Shown here piece by piece: positions 31,918 to 42,859 of a DNA stretch of 64,000 bases; position 1 is the first letter of the stretch; each line of letters opens with the position of its first letter. The notes under the pieces were generated by a model that made no database searches, was not told where the DNA came from, and worked only from the letters and a program-made list of their open reading frames with translations. This stretch comes from Curvularia sp. ZM96 (lineage: Eukaryota; Ascomycota; Dothideomycetes; Pleosporales; Pleosporaceae). The stretch lies in contig JAJGBQ010000002.1 in assembly GCA_022457065.1 (NCBI GenBank), forward strand, positions 930,001 through 994,000, given 5' to 3'. Both the position numbers and the translations under genes were made by a program.

Positions 31918-33885
31918 ATGGCAAACAACGCTCTCCAATTATTAGGAGGCCCTAATTCGCAGCCTTATGGTCCAGTACCGATGACTCAGGATCCCTCAAC
32001 CCCCGAAGCAGAGAAAGGCCCTGTGTATGCAACCACCACACCCATTGTTCCCGGCCTGAAAAAGAGTTCTTCGCAATCATGGTCAGCTGCGCAGATTGCC
32101 CTGACGCTGGCGATACCACTTGTCGCACTCATCGCATGGCTAGCATGTGTCCGAGCAAATCCGCGTATCTTCGACACATTCGCGGGTGAAGAGATTGGAG
32201 GCCGACTCAGCCAAGCACAGGCAAAAGCGATTGATGTAATCACAGGAGCGATACTAGCGCCTATGTTCATGGCCGCTGTGAACTTTGTGTGGTTTGCAAG
32301 CGCCCGCGTCTCAGTCGTAAACGAACAACAATCGAAACCGATTCCACTTCGCACTTTGGTAACTGCCAGCGGTACTTCTGGCGGGAATTACGACTTTTTC
32401 CAAATTCGCAATCTACTTCTCGGCAAGACCTGGTCCCTCGGAACTTTTGCTCTGTTGACGATCCTGTCCGCTGTGTCCAGAACAGCGTTGAGCAATGTTA
32501 TTGCGTACGAGGCATTTTCTGAACTCAGCTCGTCAAAGACATCAGCTGCTTTGAGACTGCAGACTGACGCCGTCGTCAATGCGAACACCGGCATGGACAA
32601 CAACATCAAACTGCGTTTGTACGACTTCGACATGTCTCAGAATGCCCAAGTCGCCAAGGATATGATGAGCCTCCTGACCGACCTGTCCTACGAAGATGCC
32701 GGCTCGAAGCTGATCAATGGTACTTACGTGGGTGTCAATGCAACAACTCAATCGCTACGATCTCTGCCACCGTCAATTTCCAAGCTAGAGAATGTGCCGG
32801 CCTACCGAATCTCTGTTAACTGCACTCCCGATTTACCAATTTCAGTATCCGTCATGCAGCCCCTGGGCAGGCTCAACACGCAAATCGGTCTAATGCTCAA
32901 CACCACCGCAACATCCAATAACACCATATTCCAAGCCAATTACCCGGGCGTACCAAAAGACATCCAGACAGGCGACGACGACAGCTACACCTACGCTGCG
33001 TTTTCTTTAGGATATCGCGAGGTGTACCTAGGACACATGGAAAGATTCAACTTGACGAACTATACAACTCCGTCGCGATACGGCAACGTTGGCTACCGCC
33101 TCTTCAACATGAGCCAGTGGGGATTCGACGGGACACAAGATCAAATGTCATTCAGCGGATTGCGATGCGTGCTATACCGCGAACAAGGCGTCGCCAACTC
33201 GACTCGCGTCCCAAGCAATGACACAAGCATCAGCGGCTGGACGATCGATACGACGCACTTTCCCGAGCCGCAAGAAAAAACCATCATCCCTTCTCTCCTT
33301 GCCAAGTTCCAATGGAGCAACCTCAACTTCCACGCGCCAGGTTCCGTGATTCCTGGTCTAGGCCCAGCCCTCAACAAGATGCACACGGAAGAAGTGGAAG
33401 AATGGGGTACCAAGACCAACGACACCTTTACCAACTTTGCGCTCAACTTTCTCTACGCTTCGGGCGAGACGCAGCGTATTGTATACGAGGTGGCGGCATC
33501 GAGCCAAAATGCTTCGCACCATCGCCCGGAATACACCGTCAATGTGCCGGCATTCGAAATGCAGCAACAGTACCGCATCACATACGTTCCGAGTATCCTC
33601 CTCGTAGGTCTGGTGTGCTTGGTGGGAGCTGCTGCCATTACTGGCATCATGGCGCTTTATACGAGGAAATCCTTTTCGGCCCGGGCTCATCGCCAGGTCG
33701 ACGTAACGAGACTTTTGCTGGATAGCGTAGTGGGAATGGGCGCTGATGCGAAGGACCTGGCTCGTGTGGCCCAGAGAGGGAACGATGAGTTGGATGCTTG
33801 GGCTGCAGAGTGCAAGGTGCGATACACGAGTATGGGCGACGATGATGGAACGGTACAGGTTGTGCTAGAGAAAACGCATTCATGA
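31918..33885 (+). CDS. Fungal multi-pass membrane protein of unknown function
   Basis: A 655-aa intronless frame. Helices are predicted by eye near 56-78, 105-127, 172-192 and 557-581. Between the third and fourth lies a roughly 360-residue domain with many N-glycosylation sequons (NGT, NAT, NTT, NNT, NLT, NYT, NMS), so this part is probably lumenal or extracellular. The C-terminal 74 residues after TRKSF are basic, then acidic, and likely cytosolic. This shape (short cytosolic N-terminus, three helices, large glycosylated domain, one helix, short tail) recurs in uncharacterised filamentous-ascomycete proteins. I do not recognise a named family. Uninterrupted frame and good codon pattern make it a real gene. 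Confidence 0.75.
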   Translation: MANNALQLLGGPNSQPYGPVPMTQDPSTPEAEKGPVYATTTPIVPGLKKSSSQSWSAAQIALTLAIPLVALIAWLACVRANPRIFDTFAGEEIGGRLSQAQAKAIDVITGAILAPMFMAAVNFVWFASARVSVVNEQQSKPIPLRTLVTASGTSGGNYDFFQIRNLLLGKTWSLGTFALLTILSAVSRTALSNVIAYEAFSELSSSKTSAALRLQTDAVVNANTGMDNNIKLRLYDFDMSQNAQVAKDMMSLLTDLSYEDAGSKLINGTYVGVNATTQSLRSLPPSISKLENVPAYRISVNCTPDLPISVSVMQPLGRLNTQIGLMLNTTATSNNTIFQANYPGVPKDIQTGDDDSYTYAAFSLGYREVYLGHMERFNLTNYTTPSRYGNVGYRLFNMSQWGFDGTQDQMSFSGLRCVLYREQGVANSTRVPSNDTSISGWTIDTTHFPEPQEKTIIPSLLAKFQWSNLNFHAPGSVIPGLGPALNKMHTEEVEEWGTKTNDTFTNFALNFLYASGETQRIVYEVAASSQNASHHRPEYTVNVPAFEMQQQYRITYVPSILLVGLVCLVGAAAITGIMALYTRKSFSARAHRQVDVTRLLLDSVVGMGADAKDLARVAQRGNDELDAWAAECKVRYTSMGDDDGTVQVVLEKTHS

Positions 33886-33986
33886 CGGAGATAGGCAGTA
33901 TGGCTGTTTAACCAATACCACTACTTACATTCAATCACTCCATCTTGCCACTGTCAGTAGCCAGACAATCTTCATTTCGCCTATGC

Positions 33987-35021
33987 CTATACTACAAGAT
34001 TCTTTCGCAGCGAATCCAGCTGCACGTCGCTCATCCCACACTTCTCCTTCATATACCGTTCCGCGCCGCCAAACTCCTCATCCAGCATGTCCAAACTCCT
34101 CAGCATGCTTTCTCGTTTGGCGCCGACCATGCGTAGCGCAGCTTGCCTCCCCTTTTCCAGCATCTCAGGCGACATATTATCCAACTGAGCATCCTGCGCG
34201 CCGCCCTCTTCTCCCTGGACAATCCTAGCCACCTCTTCGCGCGACAGCGACTTGCCCGCCATCTCCGAAGCCACGTACTTTCTGAACGCAGGACTCTGCA
34301 TCAGGCGTGCGACGACAATGTCGCGGACGTGGTGGAGCCCCAGCTCAGTGAGCTGGTACTCGCTGGCAATATCGTCGCGCGGGACGCCGAGAAAGTCAAA
34401 GAGCAGGCCGAAGAAGATGCCTGTACGGTCCTTGCCTGCAGTGCAGTGTACGAGGGCGCCGACGCTAGGTCCTTTGCCTTTTCCGCCCTCTGCTTCTCCT
34501 TCTCCTTCTCCGCCGAGGGGAAGACTGGCCAGGTACCGGAGTATCTGGCCGAAAGCAGGACCCCCATTGTGCAGGATATCGCGGTATGCTTCGACAAATC
34601 CAGTCACAGCTTGGTCCATGTACTTTGCATACCTCTCTGCTAGCCGCTCGGGCGAGTAGTCGCTCTCTTCAAACACTGGTGTCCACGTCCTTTTTACGCC
34701 GGCCTCGTCCATGGCCTGGATCCAACCGGGCCGTACGTCATCTTCGGTGGCATTGGCGTCCTTCCCCACGATGCCTGCCCAACCCTTGTCGACTTCGGGC
34801 TTTGAACGGAGGTCAAACACGTGTCCAACACCTATATCACGCACGGTTTTCCATCCGTTCAGATCGAGTTTTGATACCTCGGCGCTACGGAATAGGACAT
34901 CTTTTCGTATCCTTGCTCCAGACGATGTTTTGAGGGAAAAGGCGGCATCCCGGAAGTTGTTGACATTGGCGACAGTGTAGAATGGCGGATTTGGTAGAGA
35001 GGGAATAGCTCCCTCTGTCAT
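33987..35021 (-). CDS. Tyr/Ser protein phosphatase, Y_phosphatase3 family
   Basis: A 344-aa intronless protein. The N-terminus PFYTVANVNNFRDAAFSLKTSSGARIRKDVLFRSAEVSKLDLNGW is the family's opening block (NFRD ... G ... R-x-LFRSA). Next is DIGVGHVFDLRSKPEVDKG. The catalytic loop is HCTAGKDRTG, matching C-x5-R, with the KDRTG form typical of PF13350. The helix after it (FFGLLFDFLGVPRDDIASEYQLTE) also fits. Related bacterial and fungal enzymes act on phosphotyrosine and on phosphoinositides; the substrate here is unknown. It lies tail-to-tail with the membrane protein, about 100 bp apart. Confidence 0.88.
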   Translation of the reverse strand: MTEGAIPSLPNPPFYTVANVNNFRDAAFSLKTSSGARIRKDVLFRSAEVSKLDLNGWKTVRDIGVGHVFDLRSKPEVDKGWAGIVGKDANATEDDVRPGWIQAMDEAGVKRTWTPVFEESDYSPERLAERYAKYMDQAVTGFVEAYRDILHNGGPAFGQILRYLASLPLGGEGEGEAEGGKGKGPSVGALVHCTAGKDRTGIFFGLLFDFLGVPRDDIASEYQLTELGLHHVRDIVVARLMQSPAFRKYVASEMAGKSLSREEVARIVQGEEGGAQDAQLDNMSPEMLEKGRQAALRMVGAKRESMLRSLDMLDEEFGGAERYMKEKCGMSDVQLDSLRKNLVV

Positions 35022-35554
35022 GGTTGCTATATGGATGAAGTAACTTTGCTAGACGAGTCGAATAGTTGTCACCCGGTATGGTCCCGAATGTTGAATGTAC
35101 GTGCACAAGTGTTGCCCAATCGAGCTTTGGGTGTAAGAGTAGATGGTAATAGCAGTGATGCCAGGTGCCAGGTACTTTGTGCCCACTGTTCTCGTCCGAG
35201 GTCAGTTTAGCAGCCCCGCTATCGCTTTAGAGACAAGCCGAGGATGGGATAACTCGCCCGAGTCTTGATCCAACAGCACACCGAATTCAGCTATGTCACA
35301 GACACCGAGTCAAAAGTCGTCCTATACACAAGTGTAAGCGCTGTTGATCACGACTCAAGCAGCAATGGATGGTATATGAAATGCGCTACCATCACCTTCT
35401 AGTAGGGTATACATAATCCAGCGACACCTTTTAAGCAATACAATCCGACAATGATGTCGTCTACAATGCGCGCTTCTGCAGAAACCGCGTATTCGTCACA
35501 TTACATTATGCGCCAAAACGCCATCAAAATTATGAAAACAACAGCAACTGAAGC
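35022..35554. other. Intergenic, phosphatase promoter and ceramide synthase 3' region
   Basis: 533 bp; no further gene. The 138-codon plus-strand frame starting at 35451 is mostly antisense to the ceramide synthase tail. Confidence 0.55.
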
Positions 35555-37192
35555 TTATGAAGGCTTATCACAGCCAATGCGACCCAAGAGCTCCTTGCGA
35601 TCTCCGTGTCCGGGAATGCTGATACCACTGGCACGCGAGCTTTCCCTTCTGGCCTGCCGTCGCTGGCTGGCGCCATTCATGCGAGCAAATGTCAGAGCAT
35701 CAACGCCGACTTCCTCCTCCTTTGGTGGCAGGGAGCTCATGCCTGACTCGGCGCATGTAGTTGCCATGTTGAAGATGGTCTTGGTCTGGTCGTGCGCCAC
35801 CTCTTCATCCTCGCCCTCATCGTCTGAACGCAAGTCTTCGGCAGCGTCTCCCTTGAGGACCTTGTAGACAATCTTGGCAATGGTGGCAAACCAGATGCAG
35901 CAGAATAACTGCAGGGTAAGCAGGAGAGCGAGGAAGTAGTAGCGGATTTCCGGGTTCCAGCAAATCGGTCCATTGCGGTCGTTGTAGGCCTTGAGAAGGT
36001 TTCCCCAATGGTTGTTTCCTCCAAGGGCTTCAAACTGGGTGGTATTTGACGCGGGGACGAACGAAGTTTGCTTTGACGTGGAATCAGCGAGGTAGCAGCC
36101 AGGTGCCATGTCAACGGGCGCGTAGGCGTAGATGGACCAGCAGACCATCATGTAGAGAATGTGGCGGGTAACAATCCAGGAAAGAACAAAGACGCCAAAG
36201 GCATAATCGCAGGCATTTGTGTAGCCCATGTACTTGAGAAGCTTGGCGGTCTGCAGTTGTTAGTCATACATGCTTGCCTTGTTGACGAGCGGAGGCTGCT
36301 TACTGGCAGTATAATATCAACAAAGTCCATAATGGTGAGGATGACGATGCCGACACGCATGTGGAAGTATCCGTATGACAGACACATGAGGGCAGTTGTG
36401 AAGACATGGTGGGTCAGCATCTGTACATAATCCTTGCGTTTTTCCTCAATGTTGACGACGAGAATCTGCTGGATCCAAAAGCCCCATTGGACAAGGTAGT
36501 ACCACTTGAAGAGACCGTCGGCCTCACGGAAGGGCCAACCCTCCCAGATACCGTGGAGATCGAGCCAGAACTCGGAGTGGTACATGATGTACTATGGTCT
36601 GGTTAGCACCGCCATGATAGCGCCGCGAGAGCAAACATACCATGCCTAGGGACCAAGAGCAGGTATAGTAGATAATCAACCAGGCCTGCTCTTTGAAGCG
36701 GTCGAGTCCTTTCTTGGTCCTGATACCTCCGAGCCTAGCCAGCGGGTCCAGCATGTACTCCATGACAGCCACTCTGACACCAGTAAAGATGATAGTCCAT
36801 AGCAGGACAAAGGGGAGGTCGTCTGTTCCGCAGCCGTACATGTTGGTCTCGGGATTGTAGTAGGACATGTGGAAAAACTTGTTTGTGCGACTTCGGGCGC
36901 GGGGGAAGAAGGTGTGTGTCAAAACGAGGAGGGTGAGAAGATTGACGGAAATGCCTGATAAGTCAGTTCTGGCAAAGGGACGCAGCAATCCTGGGGTGCT
37001 GGAAAACGACATACCAATCTGGTGGTCGCAGACGAGGGTGCAAAGCGAGGCCATGAGGCCCTCTTCTTGGACCTTTTTCGGCTGCGTCTTGGGCTTCCTG
37101 AGCGCCGTGGGGGCTTTTTGGGCGTGGACGGTTGCAGTGTGTGGCTTTGCTGGGGCGGCGCTGCCAGGCGGCATCGTCGCCATTGTCGCCAT
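35555..37192 (-). CDS. LAG1: Ceramide synthase (LAG1/LAC1), TLC domain
   Basis: Model complement(join(35555..36250,36304..36591,36641..36954,37015..37192)), 491 aa. It N-acylates sphingoid bases with acyl-CoA in the ER. The TLC domain starts around SWSLGMYIMYHSEFWLDLHGIWEGWPF. The catalytic Lag1 motif is clear: VQWGFWIQQILVVNIEEKRKDYVQMLTHHVFTTALMCLSY, with the two adjacent His (HH). Further helices are VGIVILTIMDFVDIILP and AFGVFVLSWIVTRHILYMMVCW. There are about seven membrane segments. The C-terminal cytosolic tail is acidic, then Ser/Arg-rich (SDDEGEDEE), like CK2-regulated yeast Lag1. Exon joints fall at helix-compatible sites and all phases agree. All three introns are 49-60 nt. Confidence 0.9.
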
Positions 37193-38539
37193 GCTGGAGA
37201 TGTCTTGTGGGGTGTGGAAGAGTGAGGGTGTATCGGTGTGGGCGAGAGAAGCAATGGATTTGGAATTGTGGTGTTAACGTTGGAGGAGGACGAATGGAAT
37301 GGCAGCAGCGACTGGAGTAGGCCCGGCGTGGCTTCGTTGGAGCGAAGCAGAAGAGCGAATGTGCGTGCCAGGCGGTAGCTACAGAGGAGACGGCTTGGCT
37401 GGCTGTGGGGACGTGACGGGCGTGCTATCTCAGCAACCAGCAGCCATTGGGGTTGGCAATGGCAGAACAAAGGAGGCGATGGGGAGGCGGCTGCGGAGAG
37501 GGAGGCAGGGAGCAGGTTCTGCGGGGGCAGCGTCGCAGACGGGAGCAATTGACGGGGGGAGCGGTGTGTTGTGGTGCGCCCAAGCAAAAGATATTCAGGG
37601 TTTAGACGTGAAAGCGGGCAAGCGCCAATCAAGAGTCCAGCAAAGCCAGCAGCGCGCCGTGGCCACTGTATCGCATGTACAGTCCGGCTCTGGCGCCCCA
37701 CCCGACGGCAATGGTCTTGCAAAGTCGAGATATGCAACCAGCATCCCAATCTGCCCCTGTGGACAGGTGTCGCGGGAGCTAGCTGTTGCTGTGCTGTAGC
37801 TGCGTTCTGGAGCGCGCTACGCCATCCTTTGAGGGGCGCGCGCACTGGCTCGCCAAATTCGGCTCTCGCGTAACTTTTCTGGTTGCCCGCCGCGGGTGCA
37901 CAACCACCACCCCCAGCAGCAACCTCGGTCGCGACGGGGGCGCGCCCAGTGCTGGTTGTTGAATTCAAAATGTGCGTCCGGCCATGGCGTGGAGATAGGT
38001 GGAGCGGGTCTTGTGGGCGCAAAGGGCCAGCAAATGCACATGTGGGCAGCGCCAAGCCCTGGACCTGCCGAGCGTCGTGGGCGGAAGGAAAGCCCAGGGT
38101 TCACGGCCGTTTCAGCAGCGCGGGCCAATCATACGCCCACGCACCCGCCCGACCCATACCATTCATTACCCCGCCGTGGTCTGATGTACCTTCACATGGA
38201 ACCATGTCGTGTGGATTATATGGCAATTATGTATCTATCTACTATCCACGTACACGATCCAAGTATTGGCCGTGCCGCGGGTCACGTCGACAGTGCCACC
38301 AACTACTCAACAGTCGAGTCATTGCCATCGACCCACGGCATAGCTGCGGCGCTATAGCTTCACGGCACATGTACAGTGTTACAGTGCAAACATAACAATA
38401 TTTCACCGCGGGTCTGTATATAGGTGTACCTAGGACAACGCCAAAAACTCCCCATAACCCAGCCAGTCTGCTCAATCTAGCCGCTTACCCCTGCAAAAAT
38501 TAATTACATCCAGCTCGCTGCATCTTCGCCTCCATCCGT
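37193..38539. promoter_or_regulatory. Long GC-rich upstream region of LAG1
   Basis: 1.35 kb between the LAG1 start and the BI-1 stop. GC-rich with pyrimidine tracts. The long frames here (for example 36919-38055 minus) read through LAG1 exon 1 in another frame and are low-complexity, so they are rejected. Probably a promoter and long 5' leader. Confidence 0.5.
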
Positions 38540-39427
38540 CTAGTTCTGGTTCTGCGAGTTCAGAATCCTCAGGATCGCCAGGAAGAGGTTGATAATGTCC
38601 AGGTACAGCGAGATGGCCGCGGCAATCTCCTCCTCGACGTGGTAGTGGCGCATAATCAGCTGCGTATCCACCAGGATGTAGCCCGAAAAGATCAGCGCGC
38701 AGATGATGCCATAGCCCAGGTCTACAGTGCTGTTGTACGGGAAAAACATCGACATGAAGCCAAATAGGACAACCAGCCAGAGTGCTCCAAACAGGTACGG
38801 CACCCAACTCGTAAAGTCGTATTTGGACTGGCACGCAAACAGGCTGAGGGCGATGAATATACCCAGCGTGAAGAACACGGCCTGCAGCACAATCTTGGAC
38901 TCGGTGAACGACACAATGACCGAGATCGAGTATGCCTCCATAGCAGTGAAGCCGCCAAGGAACAGTAGGTTCATCGGGTATGATTTGCGCTTCCAGAAGG
39001 TGAGGCCGAGGAAGGCGAAAGAACCAAACAGCGACACCCACAGCGGCCACTGGTGTGTTTGGATCCATGTTCGGTACGTCTCGGATGTCATCGACACGAA
39101 GCTGACGGCGGCCGTGGCAAGCAGTTGGACGGTTCTGTATTGGGTCAGTACATACGATTCCTGCGTTGCGAAAACCTGGGGTAGTGCTTACAGAATGGCG
39201 TACACCTTCCTGACAAATGCCATGCGGATGTCTAGCGTCGCCTCTGCTACCACTCCACCAAACTTGAAGTCGTCTGGTAGATTGTCATCCTCGCTGCGTG
39301 GGACTCCGCGCAAAAGAGCTTCCTGGGGTTCCGTGGCCTGGTAGCTGGGTGGCGCTTGCGAGTATGAGGGCGCAGCCTCGTCGAGCGAGTCGCGCTGCGG
39401 TACGTTCTGGTATTTCGGTCCAGTCAT
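38540..39427 (-). CDS. BAX inhibitor-1 family membrane protein (Bxi1-like)
   Basis: Model complement(join(38540..39134,39192..39427)), 276 aa. BI-1/LFG proteins are seven-helix ER or vacuole proteins acting in calcium leak, unfolded-protein response and cell-death control. The N-terminus is Pro/Gln/Tyr-rich (SYSQAPPSYQATEPQ), as in LFG/GRINA members. Then FKFGGVVAEATLDIRMAFVRKVYAIL joins LTVQLLATAAVSFVSM across the intron. Further down come MNLLFLGGFTAMEAYSISVIVS, LGYGIICALIFSGYILVDTQLIMRH and EEEIAAAISLYLDIINLFLAILRILN, the diagnostic last helices with the paired Asp residues. The 57-nt intron is canonical. It is the last housekeeping gene before the polyketide cluster. Confidence 0.9.
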
Positions 39428-40555
39428 GGCGATTTTGCTTGTCGCAGCTCAAGTCGGGTGTGCGATACGAAAGCGCGAGGTTTAGATGCGGTGCAGTACA
39501 GGTGAGAGGGATGGGAGAAGACGCGGTAGCGCGGGCGGTGTTGCCTTGATGAGGTCACGCAGACGCGGCAGCTTCGCTTCACGTGCCATGATCCCGAAAC
39601 TACCTCGACGTTCCAGCTTCTTCCACCCCTCACTGTAAATGCGCATTCGACAGCACTGCATAGCAGCTCATCTCTGTTCTGTCAATCTTAACCCGTGCAT
39701 CGCCTTGGATGTCAGGAAGCCGCAGATACCGTGATGGCTTGAAACCCGACGTCTGGGCTCGGCTCAGCCCATCCCTATAATTAAGCGCATCCGTCTGGAC
39801 CATGGAGCGCCTGATCCACAGTCCTACCAGCAATATGTCGCCGAGACAAAATCATTCTCGTTGCATGCGAGACTCAAAGCGCCTGGACTGACTAGTACAG
39901 CCATGACCCAACCTTGACGTACTACATACCCTCAGAAGATGTCGAATCGGGCACTTTGTTCGGTTTGCAGTATCCATGGATTGTGGACTCCTTTGCGGTA
40001 GCATTGGTACAATCTTAGTAATAGGCTGTGATGCTACCCTACAAGTGACTACCAAAACCTTTGTCTTCGCAAGTGGAGCCAAGGGTACTTATTCGACTTA
40101 CAATGTGGCCTCTACCAGCAGTAGTGACGTCAAGTTTTGCTCCGCTCAACCTGAGGTGCAGGCAATCCATCATCATCAGACCGAACTTGACGCCGATAAA
40201 GCCTGAATAATCAAGCATACATACGATCAACGAGGATCTTCTGGATTGTTGGAAGAATCTCGAAAATGACAAAATGCTCGCTCACGTACGATAACTCCCG
40301 AAAAAAACTTAATGTATTGACAGTTACTTGCGGTGCGAGTGAACACGTCTTGTTTCGCCAATCACATTGTTGTCGTTCTGTTACTTCTAGGTGGGTAAGG
40401 TCTAAACCGCTTCTACCAAGTACAACAAGCACTTCGAGAAACCACATTGCCAATACTCTCTGCCAAACTTCTCCCATGACGAGGATTCACTGACTTCAAC
40501 GGTTTTTTAACCATGATGTCCCAATTCCGGTGTGAGAATTGAAAACACAACCAAA
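39428..40555. other. Boundary between housekeeping block and biosynthetic cluster
   Basis: 1.1 kb with no gene recognised. Contains the BI-1 promoter, one GTCGCCGAG cluster motif at 39837-39845, and the P450 3' flank. Confidence 0.5.
39837..39845 (+). promoter_or_regulatory. Cluster motif GTCGCCGAG, site 1
   Basis: Context CAATATGTCGCCGAGAC. It sits 711 bp past the P450 stop and about 410 bp upstream of the BI-1 start, the leftmost copy of the motif shared by the cluster's gaps. Confidence 0.4.
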
Positions 40556-42231
40556 CTAAGCGGTTGCCTTCTCGTTCAACACAACTTTGAACCGAATGCC
40601 TTTCGAGCTCGGTCGTACCAATGCGACACCCCCATCACCCACACATTCCACGTCGCTGTTGTCTGTCTCGAAAAGAACCAGCTTACCGATATCGCCCTCT
40701 ACCTCGCAGCCCTCACTTCCGAACCTAGCGAACAGATGGGCAATCATGAGATACAACTCCGCCCAAGCGAGATTGATACCAATGCAAGCTCTAGTACCTT
40801 TACTGAAAGCAAATTGATACTTCTCCAGTCCCGGGTTTTCAATCCAACGCTCCGGACGGAAGGTAGTTGGATCAGGGAAGATGGACGGGTCGCGGAACAA
40901 GAGCGGGTGAGACATACACATGGGCGTACCAGCCGGCACATACCATTTCTTTCCCGTGGTCTTGTCTGTGAAGGGGATTCCAGCGTGAGGCGAGATACGT
41001 GGGGAGCGATGGGAAGCGCCTATGCCGATGCGGAGACCTTCGTTGATGCAAGCGGTGAAGTAGGGGAGGTGTTCCAACGTCGAGAGATTATGCATTGTGT
41101 CAGGCCCGCCTGGGAAGGCCTGAGCAAGCTCCTCTTTGACTTTCTTCAGTGCCGCGGGATTGGCAACAAGGCAGTATGCCACGACGCTGAGAGACCAGGC
41201 TGTGCTCACAGTAGCGGCTCCGACCATCAATCCGCCTTCTTGAACGAGGCGCCTGAAGGACTTCTCCTCCGGTGGTAATTTGGAGGAGAGGATCTGATCG
41301 AACATGGTATGGGATGCGGACTCTTCCTTTGCGGGAGCAGGCTTTGCAAGAGACTCACGGACTTGGATGGTGATGTCTCTCTGCGCGGCGATGAAGGTTG
41401 TCATGCGCGAGCCGGAAAAGTACTGCTTAATGACCCACGAGGGTGTATAGTGTGCCACGGTGGTCAGCGTGTCCATCACCCAAGATAAGTGATTCATCCA
41501 GAGCATGTTGTTGAAACCGCTCTGGATTGCGTCGTGGAATTGAGGATCGAAGTCTGGTACAGCGAGCTTGTTTTGAGACTTGCCGAAGAAGTAATCCATT
41601 GCAACATCTGGTATAGTCCCCGTCAGTATCGTCGTCTTGCTTCCAGAATGGGACGCAACGAGGGTGTCTTACCAGCCGTGAGAGCAGCAAAACCCAATTT
41701 CAAATTGATGACCTCGTCGTTGATGCCACATAATCTGACCCTCTCGACTAGTGCATCAACGCTATTCTGAATGACAGGCTGCAGCTTGACAATCCTCTGC
41801 TTCGAGAACAGAGGATTGAGCGCACTGCGACGCTTTCGATGTAAGTCATGCTCGAGGGTAGTGAGAGTGGACACATCGATACCAAAGCCCTTCTTCCTCC
41901 AGTGCCAGGCATCACGACGTTCCGTCTGACTGTAGATGGTGTTGAAGAAGTCGGGATCTGAAAAATGAAGCTCGTATGGGTTGATGCGGACTACGGGGCC
42001 GTACTTCTCGTGCATTTCTTTGATTTTGAACAGGTATTGGCCTCGACAGATGCAGTCGTAGTAGAACTCGTACCATAATGACACGGCTGCAAGTTTTGGC
42101 CCTGGGAATTTCGCAAGAGGGTGGAAGTAGAGCCTGTAGATGTAGACTCCAGTCCAGTATAGGAAGAAGGCAATTCCGGCAATGGCCCAGGGAGAGACCG
42201 GAAGAGATTCAAGGTAGTTTAACAGCTTCAT
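40556..42231 (-). CDS. Cytochrome P450 monooxygenase (cluster tailoring enzyme)
   Basis: Model complement(join(40556..41607,41673..42231)), 536 aa. Microsomal haem monooxygenase. The N-terminal anchor WAIAGIAFFLYWTGVYIYRLYFHPLAKFPGP ends in the proline hinge. The rest has the usual order: I-helix region (GGLMVGAATVSTAWS; the acidic residue before Thr is absent), K-helix E-G-L-R (EGLRIG), FRPERW, and the haem loop FSKGTRACIG with ligand Cys about 461. The single 65-nt intron joins FAALTA to DVAMDYFFGK. Overall look (YFHPLAKFPGPKLAAVSLWYEFYYD, YGPVVRINPYELHFSD) is that of fungal secondary-metabolite P450s such as the trichodiene-oxygenase-like group. Substrate is presumed to be the polyketide made next door. 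A cluster motif lies 260 bp upstream. Confidence 0.88.
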
Positions 42232-42859
42232 TGTGGTAGCTGAGATTGTTGAACCAGACTATAAAACTATTGACCAGTTTCGAATTTGGACGTCCAGGTG
42301 TCGCCTATTGTAGGTGGGACATCGCCATTTGGAAGTGGTGGTGCCGCCTCTTGCAGGCAGGACATCACCGAATGCGATCCTAGTATCTTTCAACCTTGCA
42401 TCCGCCACCAAATGCGTATCGTCCCGTTAAATGCAAGGCCCTCCGTGGATGATAGAGCGCCGAGTCGGAGTTGCTGGACGCCACCAAAAAGTCGCCGAGA
42501 TGCAAAATAATCATGCGAGCGGTACATCATTTTACGTCTTCACTGTTTCATCCTTCTTCGGAGGCTTAGGCATAATGATGGGCTGACCAGGGAAAGTCGT
42601 ATACTGTAGCAACCCTGCTTTTGTATGCGGTTCCTTCTTACCGGGTTGAGAGGCGCATGTGCAGACTATGAGGATAGGCTGACATCATCAACATCTCAAG
42701 TCACAGTTCACATGGCCAAATCTAATTGGAAGAGCAATAGACTCGTAGTTTTGTAAGGTCTTTCTAGTAGTAGTCGCAATGTGAAAGTACATGTGATGTG
42801 TTATTCAAGCCTAGGTAAGAGTTGCTGTTGTCCGATGGCCCAGCCAAAAAAAATGTCAA
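42232..42859. promoter_or_regulatory. P450 promoter region / 3' flank of SDR
   Basis: 628 bp. The P450 promoter must lie here. It includes motif site 2 (42491-42499) and several related RTCGCC or ATCACCGA words between 42296 and 42370. No gene seen. Confidence 0.5.
42491..42499 (+). promoter_or_regulatory. Cluster motif GTCGCCGAG, site 2
   Basis: Context CAAAAAGTCGCCGAGAT, 260 bp upstream of the P450 start. Confidence 0.5.

Noticed and set aside
36919..38055. 378-codon minus-strand frame
   Set aside because: Pro/Ser/Arg-rich low-complexity translation that overlaps LAG1 exons in another phase; no start context or domain.
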